Positions 17,116 through 24,612 of a stretch of 64,000 nt of DNA are shown here, piece by piece. The DNA lies in NCBI RefSeq assembly GCF_022458895.1, contig NZ_JAINFL010000001.1:310001-374000 (forward strand), read 5' to 3'. The position numbers and the translations under genes were made by a program. The stretch's first letter is position 1; each line of letters starts with the position of its first letter. Origin of the DNA: Roseihalotalea indica (GTDB taxonomy: Bacteria; Bacteroidota; Bacteroidia; Cytophagales; Cyclobacteriaceae). The notes under the pieces were generated by a model. It saw only the letters and a list, made by a program, of their open reading frames with translations. It made no database searches and was not told the origin of the DNA.

Positions 17116-17265
17116 TTCCAAGTGGGTATTAGGTTTTCGAAATCGTATTTAAGATATTCACCGCTTTCTAGGATAATCAGTTTAACTGCACAAAGTTTTT
17201 TAAACAGTGCAAGAATGCGTTGATTGTCTATCGAAACATCAGAAAACAAATTAATACTTACTTAC

Positions 17266-17646
17266 ATGGCAAGAAAAATTATTCGAACCGCCGAAGCTCC
17301 CGCTCCCATTGGGCCTTATAATCAGGCAATACTAACCAATGGTACGCTCTATGTGTCTGGACAAATCGCCATTGAAGTTGAGTCGGGCGAATTACTGAAC
17401 GATAATATCACCCAGGAAACCCATCAGGTAATGAAAAACCTGGAGGCTATTTTGCGCGCTGCCGACATGCAGTTTTCCGATGTCATCAAGTGTAGCATCT
17501 TTATCCGGGATATGGGCCAGTTTGCTACTATTAATGAAGCGTACGGGCAATATTTTTCAGTAGACCCGCCCGCTCGCGAAACAGTAGAAGTAAGTAGGCT
17601 GCCAAAAGATGTGAGTGTGGAGATATCTTGTATTGCCGTAAAGTAA
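17266..17646 (+). CDS. RidA family enamine/imine deaminase
   Basis: A 126-residue trimeric-type protein that hydrolyses reactive enamine/imine intermediates from PLP enzymes. Family motifs are APAPIGPYNQAI, LYVSGQIAI, DVIKCSIFIRDM and PPARETVEVSRLPKDV, including the key arginine in PARETV. The ATG at 17266 (MARKIIRT) is preferred; a longer frame opens at a TTG. It is followed after 2 bp by an uncharacterised membrane protein. Confidence 0.94.
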   Translation: MARKIIRTAEAPAPIGPYNQAILTNGTLYVSGQIAIEVESGELLNDNITQETHQVMKNLEAILRAADMQFSDVIKCSIFIRDMGQFATINEAYGQYFSVDPPARETVEVSRLPKDVSVEISCIAVK

Positions 17647-17648
17647 AT

Positions 17649-18125
17649 ATGTCCTGGCTTCCCATAGAGAATGAAACATTAGTTTTACCTTATCCGGCCG
17701 ACGAAGTCTTTCATCGTCTCCGGCACTCGACAAAACCTATAGAGCCTTATGCTCCGCTTTCGGCTCAGGAAGAAGAAGACTTTTTGTTTAATGGGGTGAT
17801 AAAACCCGAGGGGTTCCGCCTCTCGCGCAAACTGACCCGTCCCAACAGCTTCTTACCCATGATTACCGGGAAAGTAGCTCCTACCTCAAAGGGATGTATC
17901 GTTTTCTTAACGTATAAAATGTTTTCAGCCTCCCTACTCTTTATCCTATTTTGGTCGGTGCTTACTCTGCTCATTGCTCTTTACTTCTTTTTTTACGAAA
18001 AGGTGTATGGGTACGGAACAATAGCAGTGCTTATTGGTGGTGCTAACTACACCATTTCACTGCTTAGTTTCAAGAAACAGGTAGTCATCAGTAGTCAAAT
18101 GATGAAGTACATGTTGCAAACCTGA
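17649..18125 (+). CDS. Uncharacterised small membrane protein
   Basis: A 158-residue protein from the ATG at 17649, 2 bp after the RidA stop. The soluble N-terminal ~85 residues (starting MSWLPIENETLVLPYPADEV) contain an acidic stretch. Two closely spaced membrane helices follow (about residues 95-140). I do not recognise the family. Position suggests co-transcription with ridA; no further role can be read from the sequence. Confidence 0.6.
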   Translation: MSWLPIENETLVLPYPADEVFHRLRHSTKPIEPYAPLSAQEEEDFLFNGVIKPEGFRLSRKLTRPNSFLPMITGKVAPTSKGCIVFLTYKMFSASLLFILFWSVLTLLIALYFFFYEKVYGYGTIAVLIGGANYTISLLSFKKQVVISSQMMKYMLQT

Positions 18126-18133
18126 CTCTGAAT

Positions 18134-18164
18134 TTTGTATCCCGTACCCTGACCCGTAACTTTG
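18134..18164 (+). promoter_or_regulatory. Bacteroidota-type promoter of gltX
   Basis: TTTG (18134-18137), exactly 19 bp, then TAACTTTG (18157-18164): a full match to TTTG-N19-TAnnTTTG. The inferred start of transcription is about 30 bp before the gltX ATG. Confidence 0.7.
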
Positions 18165-18201
18165 CTATAACTTTTGAACAAATCAAACAGTTGTAGTAAC
18201 A

Positions 18202-19743
18202 ATGAACATGGTAAGAGTACGATTTGCGCCTAGTCCTACAGGCCCGCTACATATTGGAGGGGTGCGCACAGCACTTTATAATTATTTATTTGCTAAGCAA
18301 CATCAGGGTACGTTTATCCTACGGATAGAAGATACCGACCAGGGGCGGTTTGTCTCGGGGGCGGAAGAATATATTCAAAAAGCCCTGGATTGGTGTGGTA
18401 TTACCCCTGATGAGGGAGTAGTGCAGGGAGGAGATTACGCGCCCTACCGGCAGTCTGAGCGAAAAGAAAAATATCAAAAGCACGTACAGCAATTGCTAGA
18501 TGCCGGGTATGCCTATTATGCCTTCGACAGCCAGGAAGAAAACGAGGCTATGCGTAAGCGTTTGGAAGCGGAAGGGTTAAATCCTCAGTACGATGCAGCC
18601 AGCCGAATGAGCATGAGCAATTCGCTGACCCTATCTGCCGAAGAAGTTCAAGCCAAGCTTGATTCGGGCGCGCCATATGTCATTCGGATTAAAACCCCCG
18701 AGAATGAAACAATACAGCTGAATGACCTGATTCGGGGTGAGGTGAAGGTGCATTCCTCTACCTTAGACGATAAAGTGCTGCTAAAATCCGATGGGCTGCC
18801 TACTTACCATATGGCTAACGTAGTGGATGACCATGAGATGAAAATTTCTCACGTAATTCGGGGAGAAGAGTGGCTGCCTTCAGCGCCATTGCACGTATTG
18901 CTCTACCGTTATTTAGGGTGGGAAGAAAGCATGCCGCAATTTGCACATTTACCCTTACTGATGAATCCTGATGGTAAAGGGAAGCTAAGTAAGCGTAGTG
19001 GTGATCGTTTTGGTTTTCCTGTTTACCCCTTTAACTGGGAAGATCCTAAAACCGGCGAGATTTCACCCGGTTTCCGGGACTCTGGCTATTTACCGGAAGC
19101 AGTAGTTAATTTTCTGGCGCTATTAGGCTGGCACCCGGGTAGTGATCAGGAATTGTTCAGTAAAGAAGAGCTAATCAAAGCGTTTAGCCTGGAACGTATT
19201 CATAAGGCGGGAGCACGGTTCGATATTGAAAAAGCAAAGTGGTTCAACCAGCAGTACCTGAAGGAAATGCCCAAACAAGAACTGGCCACCTACCTGTTAA
19301 ATGCTCTTAATGAGGCTGGTATAGAAAGCAGTCAGGAAAAGGCAGAGCAGGTTAGCGAGCTAATGAAAGAGCGTATTACGTTTCCGGAAGAGCTATGGAG
19401 CACTGCCCAATACTTCTATACTGCACCGGAACATTACGACGAAAAAATCGTGAAAAAGAAATGGACGGAGGAGGCATCTTCAGCGCTGTTGGTCTACGCG
19501 GCTGATCTGGAAAAGCAGGAAAATGAACTTTCTGGTGAGATGGCGAAAGAACGATTGAATGAGGTTTTGGATCAGCAGGGAGTGAAAATAGGCAAAGTGA
19601 TGCCTGCGTTGCGATTGGTTCTAACCGGCCAAGGCGGCGGCCCTGATCTAATGAGTATTATTGAAGTGTTGGGAAGTGAAGAATCAGCCCGACGCATCCG
19701 GCAGGCCGCCCAATCGCTATCAGAATCTGTACAAGCAAACTGA
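18202..19743 (+). CDS. gltX: Glutamate--tRNA ligase
   Basis: A 513-residue class I synthetase charging tRNA-Glu. The HIGH-type signature is FAPSPTGPLHIGGVRTALYN near the N-terminus, and the KMSKS equivalent is GKLSKRSGDRFGFP. The anticodon-binding helical domain makes up the last ~170 residues. Length is typical for Bacteroidota. The alternative start MVRVRF lies two codons downstream. A small charged protein follows after 28 bp and may share the transcript. Confidence 0.97.
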   Translation: MNMVRVRFAPSPTGPLHIGGVRTALYNYLFAKQHQGTFILRIEDTDQGRFVSGAEEYIQKALDWCGITPDEGVVQGGDYAPYRQSERKEKYQKHVQQLLDAGYAYYAFDSQEENEAMRKRLEAEGLNPQYDAASRMSMSNSLTLSAEEVQAKLDSGAPYVIRIKTPENETIQLNDLIRGEVKVHSSTLDDKVLLKSDGLPTYHMANVVDDHEMKISHVIRGEEWLPSAPLHVLLYRYLGWEESMPQFAHLPLLMNPDGKGKLSKRSGDRFGFPVYPFNWEDPKTGEISPGFRDSGYLPEAVVNFLALLGWHPGSDQELFSKEELIKAFSLERIHKAGARFDIEKAKWFNQQYLKEMPKQELATYLLNALNEAGIESSQEKAEQVSELMKERITFPEELWSTAQYFYTAPEHYDEKIVKKKWTEEASSALLVYAADLEKQENELSGEMAKERLNEVLDQQGVKIGKVMPALRLVLTGQGGGPDLMSIIEVLGSEESARRIRQAAQSLSESVQAN

Positions 19744-19771
19744 TGTTACACTACTAAATGAGTACAATATT

Positions 19772-20008
19772 ATGGGAAGGAAACGACTTAGTAAGCGCGA
19801 AAAACCTAAAGTAAATACCGAACTGGAAGGCTTTGATATCAAAATCGATACGTTTGGCGAGATTCAAACTAATTTTGATATTGACAAGATTAATAAATTT
19901 TTGAACCGGCACGTAGACGATAAAAAACTACGCGATCGGGAGGACATCGAGGGGCGAGATAGCGACGATGAAGCTGCTAACGAAGAAAATCATAAAGAAG
20001 AAGAGTAG
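19772..20008 (+). CDS. Small highly charged hypothetical protein
   Basis: A 78-residue protein starting MGRKRLSKREKPKVNTELEG, with a basic N-terminus and a strongly acidic C-terminus rich in Asp/Glu (ending NHKEEE). The middle reads FDIKIDTFGEIQTNFDIDKI, which looks like two short strands. It follows gltX on the same strand and ends 7 bp from a convergent gene. No known domain is visible; it may be a small nucleic-acid- or ribosome-associated factor, but that is a guess. Confidence 0.6.
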   Translation: MGRKRLSKREKPKVNTELEGFDIKIDTFGEIQTNFDIDKINKFLNRHVDDKKLRDREDIEGRDSDDEAANEENHKEEE

Positions 20009-20025
20009 GTTGAGCCTACTCTTCT
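19999..20025. terminator. Terminator-like stem-loop shared by two convergent genes
   Basis: An 11-bp perfect stem, AGAAGAGTAGG (19999-20009) with CCTACTCTTCT (20015-20025), and a 5-nt loop. It spans the stop codons of both convergent genes. T-runs are weak on both sides, so termination efficiency is uncertain. Confidence 0.45.
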
Positions 20026-20978
20026 GAAAACTGGTTAAGGGCCACTGGTGGCACAATTTGCAATTGACCTTCTGTATCTTCACCCATTAATATTCTGGTA
20101 AATTTCCCCTGATAATACCAGTAAAAATCAGGAGATACCGGAGCTTTGTGTTGTTGGTACTGTTCAAGCACAAACATATAGGTATATTCAATAAAGGTTT
20201 TATAGCTCAGGTGCTCATCTTCTTTCAGGTTGTGTAGCAATATCATATTCTGATGCGGAATAGCCACAATGGCACCATAACGGCTAATAGATTCAGGAAT
20301 CACCTCCTCTAAGCGAAAAGCCGCTCCACTCGTATAGTCGCCCCCCGCTATTGCAACTAACTCGGTAGAGTCATCTAATTGCTTGTGGTGTACTTCGTAT
20401 GACCGCTTTTTTGCATTTTCCTGCGCCCAATGGAAAACTTCCGTATCATCCACCCCCCATTGTTCTAGTTGTTCTCGTTTTACAGTAGCAAAAGCGGTAG
20501 GTAAATTAAGCATTGCACAAGTAACGGTTCCATCAAGATCTGTCCGTATAACCCATTTATCCCGTTCACTTTCCTGAAAAAATTCTTTTGGATACAAACG
20601 CAGTGTCAGATACTGTTTTACCGTACTAAAATCAGCGGAAGCCAATGCTATCTGATCGTAGTATGCATTGATAAACGTATGAAAATATTCCCGAATAAAT
20701 TCTTCTTTGGCGGCCGGCTCGAGTTCTGCACACTGTTGAATGAGCGACAACATAGAAAATGTGTACGGCTGCTCGCTTAATTGCACTTTAATCTGCCCCT
20801 CATTAACCTCCAGCACATCAAATTCTTCTAATTGCTCAAGTGTAAGAGAGAGTAATCTATGGTATTGAGCTTGGTCTATATAATTTGTGATTCCTTCAGG
20901 TAAGGTCTGGTCTATTTTTTGAGAGAATAGGTGCGTGTTAGACGCAAATAATAAGACTAAAAATATTTTAAATTTCAT
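20016..20978 (-). CDS. Exported protein with DUF1444 (YtpQ)-like pattern
   Basis: A 320-residue protein from the ATG at 20978 with a signal peptide (MKFKIFLVLLFASNTHLFSQ). The C-terminal part resembles the DUF1444/YtpQ pattern: VIRTDLDG, VKREQLEQWGVDDTEVFHWA, SGAAFRLEEVI and RYGAIVAIPHQNMILLHNL. YtpQ proteins have no known activity; a secreted version is less usual. The gene stands alone and is convergent with the gltX downstream gene. Confidence 0.55.
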   Translation of the reverse strand: MKFKIFLVLLFASNTHLFSQKIDQTLPEGITNYIDQAQYHRLLSLTLEQLEEFDVLEVNEGQIKVQLSEQPYTFSMLSLIQQCAELEPAAKEEFIREYFHTFINAYYDQIALASADFSTVKQYLTLRLYPKEFFQESERDKWVIRTDLDGTVTCAMLNLPTAFATVKREQLEQWGVDDTEVFHWAQENAKKRSYEVHHKQLDDSTELVAIAGGDYTSGAAFRLEEVIPESISRYGAIVAIPHQNMILLHNLKEDEHLSYKTFIEYTYMFVLEQYQQHKAPVSPDFYWYYQGKFTRILMGEDTEGQLQIVPPVALNQFSEE

Positions 20979-21355
20979 TATTCTATATTTTAATCGTAAA
21001 AGTAACAAAAAAACATATTAAAATGAAAATATTTCTCATGTAAGATATTGATTAAAAGTGCTAAAAGTTGGTGGCTAAATGAAATGATTCAAAGAGATCT
21101 GCCTGAAAGGAGGAGCTAGACGAGTGAGGCTAAGCAGAAGAATTGAAAAATCACTATTTCATTATGCTGAAAAATTTTGCGTATTTAGAACACAAGATTA
21201 TACTATTCAGCTATATGTTGATGGGCTAATAGAAAGAATATTGACAGTTGGGTGCAATAAATTATACGCTAATAATGCCTGCGGCTTACTGCCAACCATT
21301 TACTAATCCATCAATCAACGCTTAGCACTATTTAACCCTTATTAACACACCACCT
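20979..21355. other. 377-bp intergenic region without a supported gene
   Basis: The stretch is A/T-rich near 20980-21060. An AGGAGG at about 21110 precedes a GTG-initiated 60-codon frame at 21124-21306, whose product resembles no family I know, so I do not call it a gene. The string ACTGCCAACCAT near 21289 recurs at about 23870. No hairpin terminator or clear promoter is seen. Confidence 0.4.
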
Positions 21356-22129
21356 ATGAAACGATCACACGAAATAGATTATCAGATTCAGGGAGAAGGC
21401 ATTCAGGTAGTAGAAGTAGAGTTGGACCCTCAGGAAACCGTAATTGCCGAAGCGGGTGCTATGGTTTATATGGAAGACGGCATTGAGTTTGAAACTAAGA
21501 TGGGCGATGGTTCTAATCCAAACCAGGGTTTTCTTGGAAAACTGGTTTCGGCCGGAACACGCATGCTCACCGGTGAGTCGGCCTTTATGACGCATTTTAC
21601 CCAAAGGGGCTATGGAAAAGCAAAAGTGGCCTTTGCCGCGCCCTATCCTGGTACAATCATGCCCGTAGACTTATCTCAAATACAACAGGGCACCTTGATT
21701 GTCCAGAAAGATTCGTTTCTGTGTGCTGCACTTGGTACAAAAGTAAGCATTCACCTTAATAAGCGGCTTGGTTCAGGACTGGTAGGGGGTGAAGGGTTTA
21801 TATTGCAAAAGCTGGAAGGCGATGGGCAGACCTTTATTCATGCTGGTGGCACTATCATCGAAAAGCAACTTAATAATGAGACGCTGCGCGTTGATACCGG
21901 CTGCGTAGTTGCTTTTGAGTCAACGGTCAATTTTGACATTCAGACCTCCGGCGGGCTCAAATCTATGTTGTTTGGTGGCGAAGGCATGTTTCTGGCTACG
22001 CTATCCGGAACAGGCAAAGTTTGGCTGCAGTCTATGCCATTCCGAAAATTAGTAGCGGCTTTGGCCCCTTACGGAAAAAACCGGGATAAAGGCGAAAGCT
22101 CTATTCTGGGCAGCTTATTTGAAGACTAA
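21356..22129 (+). CDS. AIM24/TIGR00266 family protein
   Basis: A 257-residue beta-rich protein of the AIM24 (TIGR00266) family. Visible features are [30 protein letters not shown], the [13 protein letters not shown] region and [20 protein letters not shown] near the C-terminus. In mitochondria AIM24 supports inner-membrane organisation; the bacterial role is not known. It is a single gene, convergent with the membrane methyltransferase-like gene 16 bp away. Confidence 0.9.
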   Translation: MKRSHEIDYQIQGEGIQVVEVELDPQETVIAEAGAMVYMEDGIEFETKMGDGSNPNQGFLGKLVSAGTRMLTGESAFMTHFTQRGYGKAKVAFAAPYPGTIMPVDLSQIQQGTLIVQKDSFLCAALGTKVSIHLNKRLGSGLVGGEGFILQKLEGDGQTFIHAGGTIIEKQLNNETLRVDTGCVVAFESTVNFDIQTSGGLKSMLFGGEGMFLATLSGTGKVWLQSMPFRKLVAALAPYGKNRDKGESSILGSLFED

Positions 22130-22145
22130 TCAGAGCGATAAAAAG

Positions 22146-22757
22146 CTATGGGCGTCTTCCGAGGCGAGGCACTAGCATCGGCACTTCTTCCCGATATCTT
22201 TGGTACTCATCACCATACAGCTTTAGCAACTTTGTTTCTTCCAGCCGGATGCCGATAAGAGTGTAGATAATCCAGGCCAGAGAGGTAATCAGGTTAGCTA
22301 GCGTGGGCGAAAAGCACCAGAAACCGATGGCAATCAGTATGGTTCCGGCATATAGGGGGTGGCGCACTTGCTGCAATATACCTTCTTTATGCAGGGGTTC
22401 GGGGTGTTTTTCCTGAGGCAACGTAATGCCTAAAAATTCCCGCTTGGAATATTGTTTGAAAGAGAGGTGAATGAGAATAACTCCGTAGGTGGCAAAAGCC
22501 AAACCGCCAAACTCCAGTACACTAAGTAGTAATGATGAAGAAACAAGGGGGCCGGCAGAAACAATGGCATTATATAGCAGAATAGGTACCAAAGTGAGTA
22601 CCGCAATAATGTTATAGAAAAGCCGGTAGTAACGGAAATACTTACCGGCAAGCGGCTGCACTTTGTTTTTCACCCGTTCTGAAGCCAGCAGACTGTGCAA
22701 TCCAAAATAAAGTATCCAAACACCTGCTAATATGAAATAAGAATAAGGAGCTACCAT
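22146..22757 (-). CDS. Isoprenylcysteine methyltransferase / NnrU-like membrane protein
   Basis: A 203-residue polytopic protein from ATG 22757 with about five helices. The C-terminal motif GILQQVRHPLYAGTILIAIG and the downstream RLEETKLLKLYGDEYQRY segment match the SAM-binding end of membrane methyltransferases (ICMT/PEMT/MddA) and the related NnrU group. N-terminal FGLHSLLASERVK also fits NnrU/MddA. The substrate, a thiol or a lipid, cannot be told from sequence. Confidence 0.75.
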   Translation of the reverse strand: MVAPYSYFILAGVWILYFGLHSLLASERVKNKVQPLAGKYFRYYRLFYNIIAVLTLVPILLYNAIVSAGPLVSSSLLLSVLEFGGLAFATYGVILIHLSFKQYSKREFLGITLPQEKHPEPLHKEGILQQVRHPLYAGTILIAIGFWCFSPTLANLITSLAWIIYTLIGIRLEETKLLKLYGDEYQRYREEVPMLVPRLGRRP

Positions 22758-22964
22758 TCTCAAAGATGGCAAAAATCAATGAAGAAGAGGAGAAAGGCTC
22801 ATTTTTTAAGTAGCATGCGTTTAAAAGTTTTCTATCCCAAACTACCTGTCAGCTTTCTGTTTTTCTGATTGAAAGCCATCTTCTTTTCAGATTGTACCGA
22901 CTAGGCTGTGTTGACAATTAGTGAATGAATTTAATACATATATGTTTATCAAAGAAAAACTTAT

Positions 22965-23297
22965 ATGCGACGCTACGAAATCAGTGACTACGATTGGCAT
23001 CGTTTGGCACCTCTGCTTCCTGGTAAATCCACTGATGTTGGCCGGACTGCTGCTGACAATCGCACCTTCATTAATGCTGTGCTTTGGATTGCTCGTAGCG
23101 GTGCTCCTTGGAGAGATTTGCCAACACGCTATGGGCCTTGGAATTCTGTGTATCAGCGCTTCCGCCGTTGGGCTAAAAAAGGTGTCTGGCAGCGAGTATT
23201 TGACCAATTGCAAGAACCCGATTTGGATTGGTTGCTACTGGATTCTACCATTGTACGAGCTCATCAGCATGCCGCAGGACAAAAAAACGACTCCTGA
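22965..23297 (+). CDS. IS5-family transposase, N-terminal frame (orfA)
   Basis: A 110-residue product carrying the N-terminal DUF4096-type domain (YEISDYDWHRLAPLLPG, then SGAPWRDLPTRYGPWNSVYQ) and the first catalytic aspartate, Asp93, in LLDSTIVRAHQHAAG. It stops just after a run of seven As (23281-23287). The rest of the transposase continues in the +1 frame, so an active enzyme needs +1 ribosomal frameshifting, loss of one A during transcription, or neither if this copy is dead. Confidence 0.9.
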   Translation: MRRYEISDYDWHRLAPLLPGKSTDVGRTAADNRTFINAVLWIARSGAPWRDLPTRYGPWNSVYQRFRRWAKKGVWQRVFDQLQEPDLDWLLLDSTIVRAHQHAAGQKNDS

Positions 23298-23715
23298 GCA
23301 AGAATGTCTAGGTCGTAGTCGCGGGGGCTTCAGTACCAAAATTCATGCTTGCTGTGATGCATTGGGGAACCCCCGGCGTTTTATTCTGACCCCTGGACAG
23401 TGTTCTGACCATAGGCAAGCAGAAACGCTGCTGGGAGAAGACATTCCCGGAGCAGTAGTAGCTGATAAGGGCTATGACAGCCAACTTTTTGCGCAGAGTA
23501 TTGAACAGCTTCGCGCGGAGGTGGTCATTCCTTCTAAAGCAAATGCAAAAGAACCGCGTCAGATTGATAAAAACTTATATAAAGACAGAAACAAAATAGA
23601 GCGATTTTTTAACCGAATTAAGCATTATAGGCGGATTGCCACCCGATATGAAAAGACGGCTTGTAGCTATCTCGCTTTCTTGCATGTAGCTGCAATTATG
23701 ACCCTATTACTTTAA
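23281..23715 (+). CDS. IS5-family transposase, C-terminal frame (orfB)
   Basis: Beginning at the A-run junction, this frame gives LGRSRGGFSTKIHACCDA, the second aspartate in VVADKGYDS and the glutamate in NKIERFFNRIKHYRR. With orfA this completes the DDE triad of an IS4/IS5-type transposase. The stop codon lies inside the right terminal repeat. The frame is open further upstream, but that part is only the shadow of orfA. Confidence 0.88.
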   Translation, partial: KKTTPEQECLGRSRGGFSTKIHACCDALGNPRRFILTPGQCSDHRQAETLLGEDIPGAVVADKGYDSQLFAQSIEQLRAEVVIPSKANAKEPRQIDKNLYKDRNKIERFFNRIKHYRRIATRYEKTACSYLAFLHVAAIMTLLL

Positions 23716-23732
23716 TTGTCAACACAGCCTAG

Positions 23733-23785
23733 TTGGTTCGCTGATGATTTCACCTATCTATTGAGTGAAATCATCAGCGAACCAA
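23733..23785. repeat. Perfect 21-bp palindrome abutting the IS right end
   Basis: The arms are 23733-23753 and 23765-23785, exact reverse complements (starting TTGGTTCGCTGATG), with an 11-nt loop. It begins within a few bases of the IS right end. No T-run follows on either strand, so it is not a normal terminator. A wider 8-bp pair, TAAGATAG (23799-23806) and CTATCTTA (23882-23889), lies beyond it. Possible protein-binding palindrome, transposition hot spot or small non-autonomous element. Confidence 0.6.
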
Positions 23786-23886
23786 AAACATAAAATGTTA
23801 AGATAGGCAGACAGCTCTAACCAGTAAGGTGGGTTTTGGAGGAGACAGACAAGACCCTTCCAGCCGCCTACTGCCAACCATCTATC

Positions 23887-24456
23887 TTATTCCAGCCCAT
23901 CAATAGCTTCCTCAATCTTGTTCATTTTTACTTCTGAGTATCGCCCCGAAGTGGCGCATACGATTTTACCCGCTTCATCTAACAGGAAGAAGTAAGGAAT
24001 ATCTTTTTTCTCAAAATCCAGTGCTTCCTTGTAAGGCTTGAGTTTCCCTTGATAAAATAGAATGTATGGGAGTAAGCGTTGATCAATTCCTTTGGCCGCT
24101 TTTCGCTTGGCGGTGCCAGCCGCTGCGGCTTTTACCCCTGTAAACATCGGTATCAGGTATACATCAATATCATACGTGAAGCTGGAGAATAGGCCGCCAC
24201 TGTCTGGGTTTAATTTCTGCTTAATGAAGGTATTGAAAACCGGGTCCATCCAGGTAGTCAGGTCCTTTTCTGATTTTTTAGAGTAAGCCAGGCCCACCAG
24301 GGTAATGCGCCCTTTGGTGTCAGCCGGTAAATTAACAACTTCATCATCAACTGTTTCAGCTTCCATAGCCGGAAAAGGCTGGTTAATGACGGAAGAGGTT
24401 GGCTTTCCGGCTCCGAACAACAAACCAATTACTAGTAAACACATCCACTGCTTCAT
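23887..24456 (-). CDS. Exported thioredoxin-fold protein lacking CxxC (ATP10-like)
   Basis: A 189-residue protein with a signal peptide (MKQWMCLLVIGLLFGAG). A thioredoxin-like core follows: PFPAMEAETVDDEVVNLP, then GRITLVGLAYSKKSEKDL and, late, DIPYFFLLDEAGKIVCATSG. There is no CxxC motif, so it is not a disulfide reductase. The VGLAYSKKS...W pattern recalls the mitochondrial ATP10 group of ATP-synthase assembly factors, but that link is tentative. Confidence 0.65.
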   Translation of the reverse strand: MKQWMCLLVIGLLFGAGKPTSSVINQPFPAMEAETVDDEVVNLPADTKGRITLVGLAYSKKSEKDLTTWMDPVFNTFIKQKLNPDSGGLFSSFTYDIDVYLIPMFTGVKAAAAGTAKRKAAKGIDQRLLPYILFYQGKLKPYKEALDFEKKDIPYFFLLDEAGKIVCATSGRYSEVKMNKIEEAIDGLE

Positions 24457-24612
24457 AATAATACTATTTATTTTACCTCAAAGGGCACAACTACTATACC
24501 TAACGGACGTAGTTTGAAGTACGTGTAAGATGTTCGTGTTATTCGGTCAGTATCCGTAGGTAGACAGCAAAAAATTATTACTTTGCTAAACATCACTTTC
24601 ATAAACCTTCGT

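Larger units (their letters stand above)
22904..23729 (+). mobile_element. IS5-family insertion sequence (IS427-like), 826 bp
   Basis: Perfect 17-bp terminal inverted repeats, GGCTGTGTTGACAATTA at 22904-22920 and its complement at 23713-23729, flank a two-frame transposase. TA on both sides (22902-22903, 23730-23731) is the probable target duplication; the ends extend to a shared CTAG, so a 4-bp duplication is also possible. The perfect ends and complete DDE triad suggest recent arrival. It lies in the gap between two convergent minus/plus units and interrupts no gene. Confidence 0.92.

Noticed and set aside
21124..21306. GTG-initiated 60-codon frame preceded by AGGAGG
   Set aside because: No recognisable family, unlike neighbours in composition, and Shine-Dalgarno sites are rarely used in this phylum.
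22921..23264. Upstream part of the orfB frame in the insertion sequence
   Set aside because: It is the out-of-frame shadow of orfA; family similarity begins only after the A-run.
21287..23882. Repeated string ACTGCCAACCAT near 21289 and 23870
   Set aside because: Only about 12 bp shared; too short to call a dispersed repeat without genome-wide counts.
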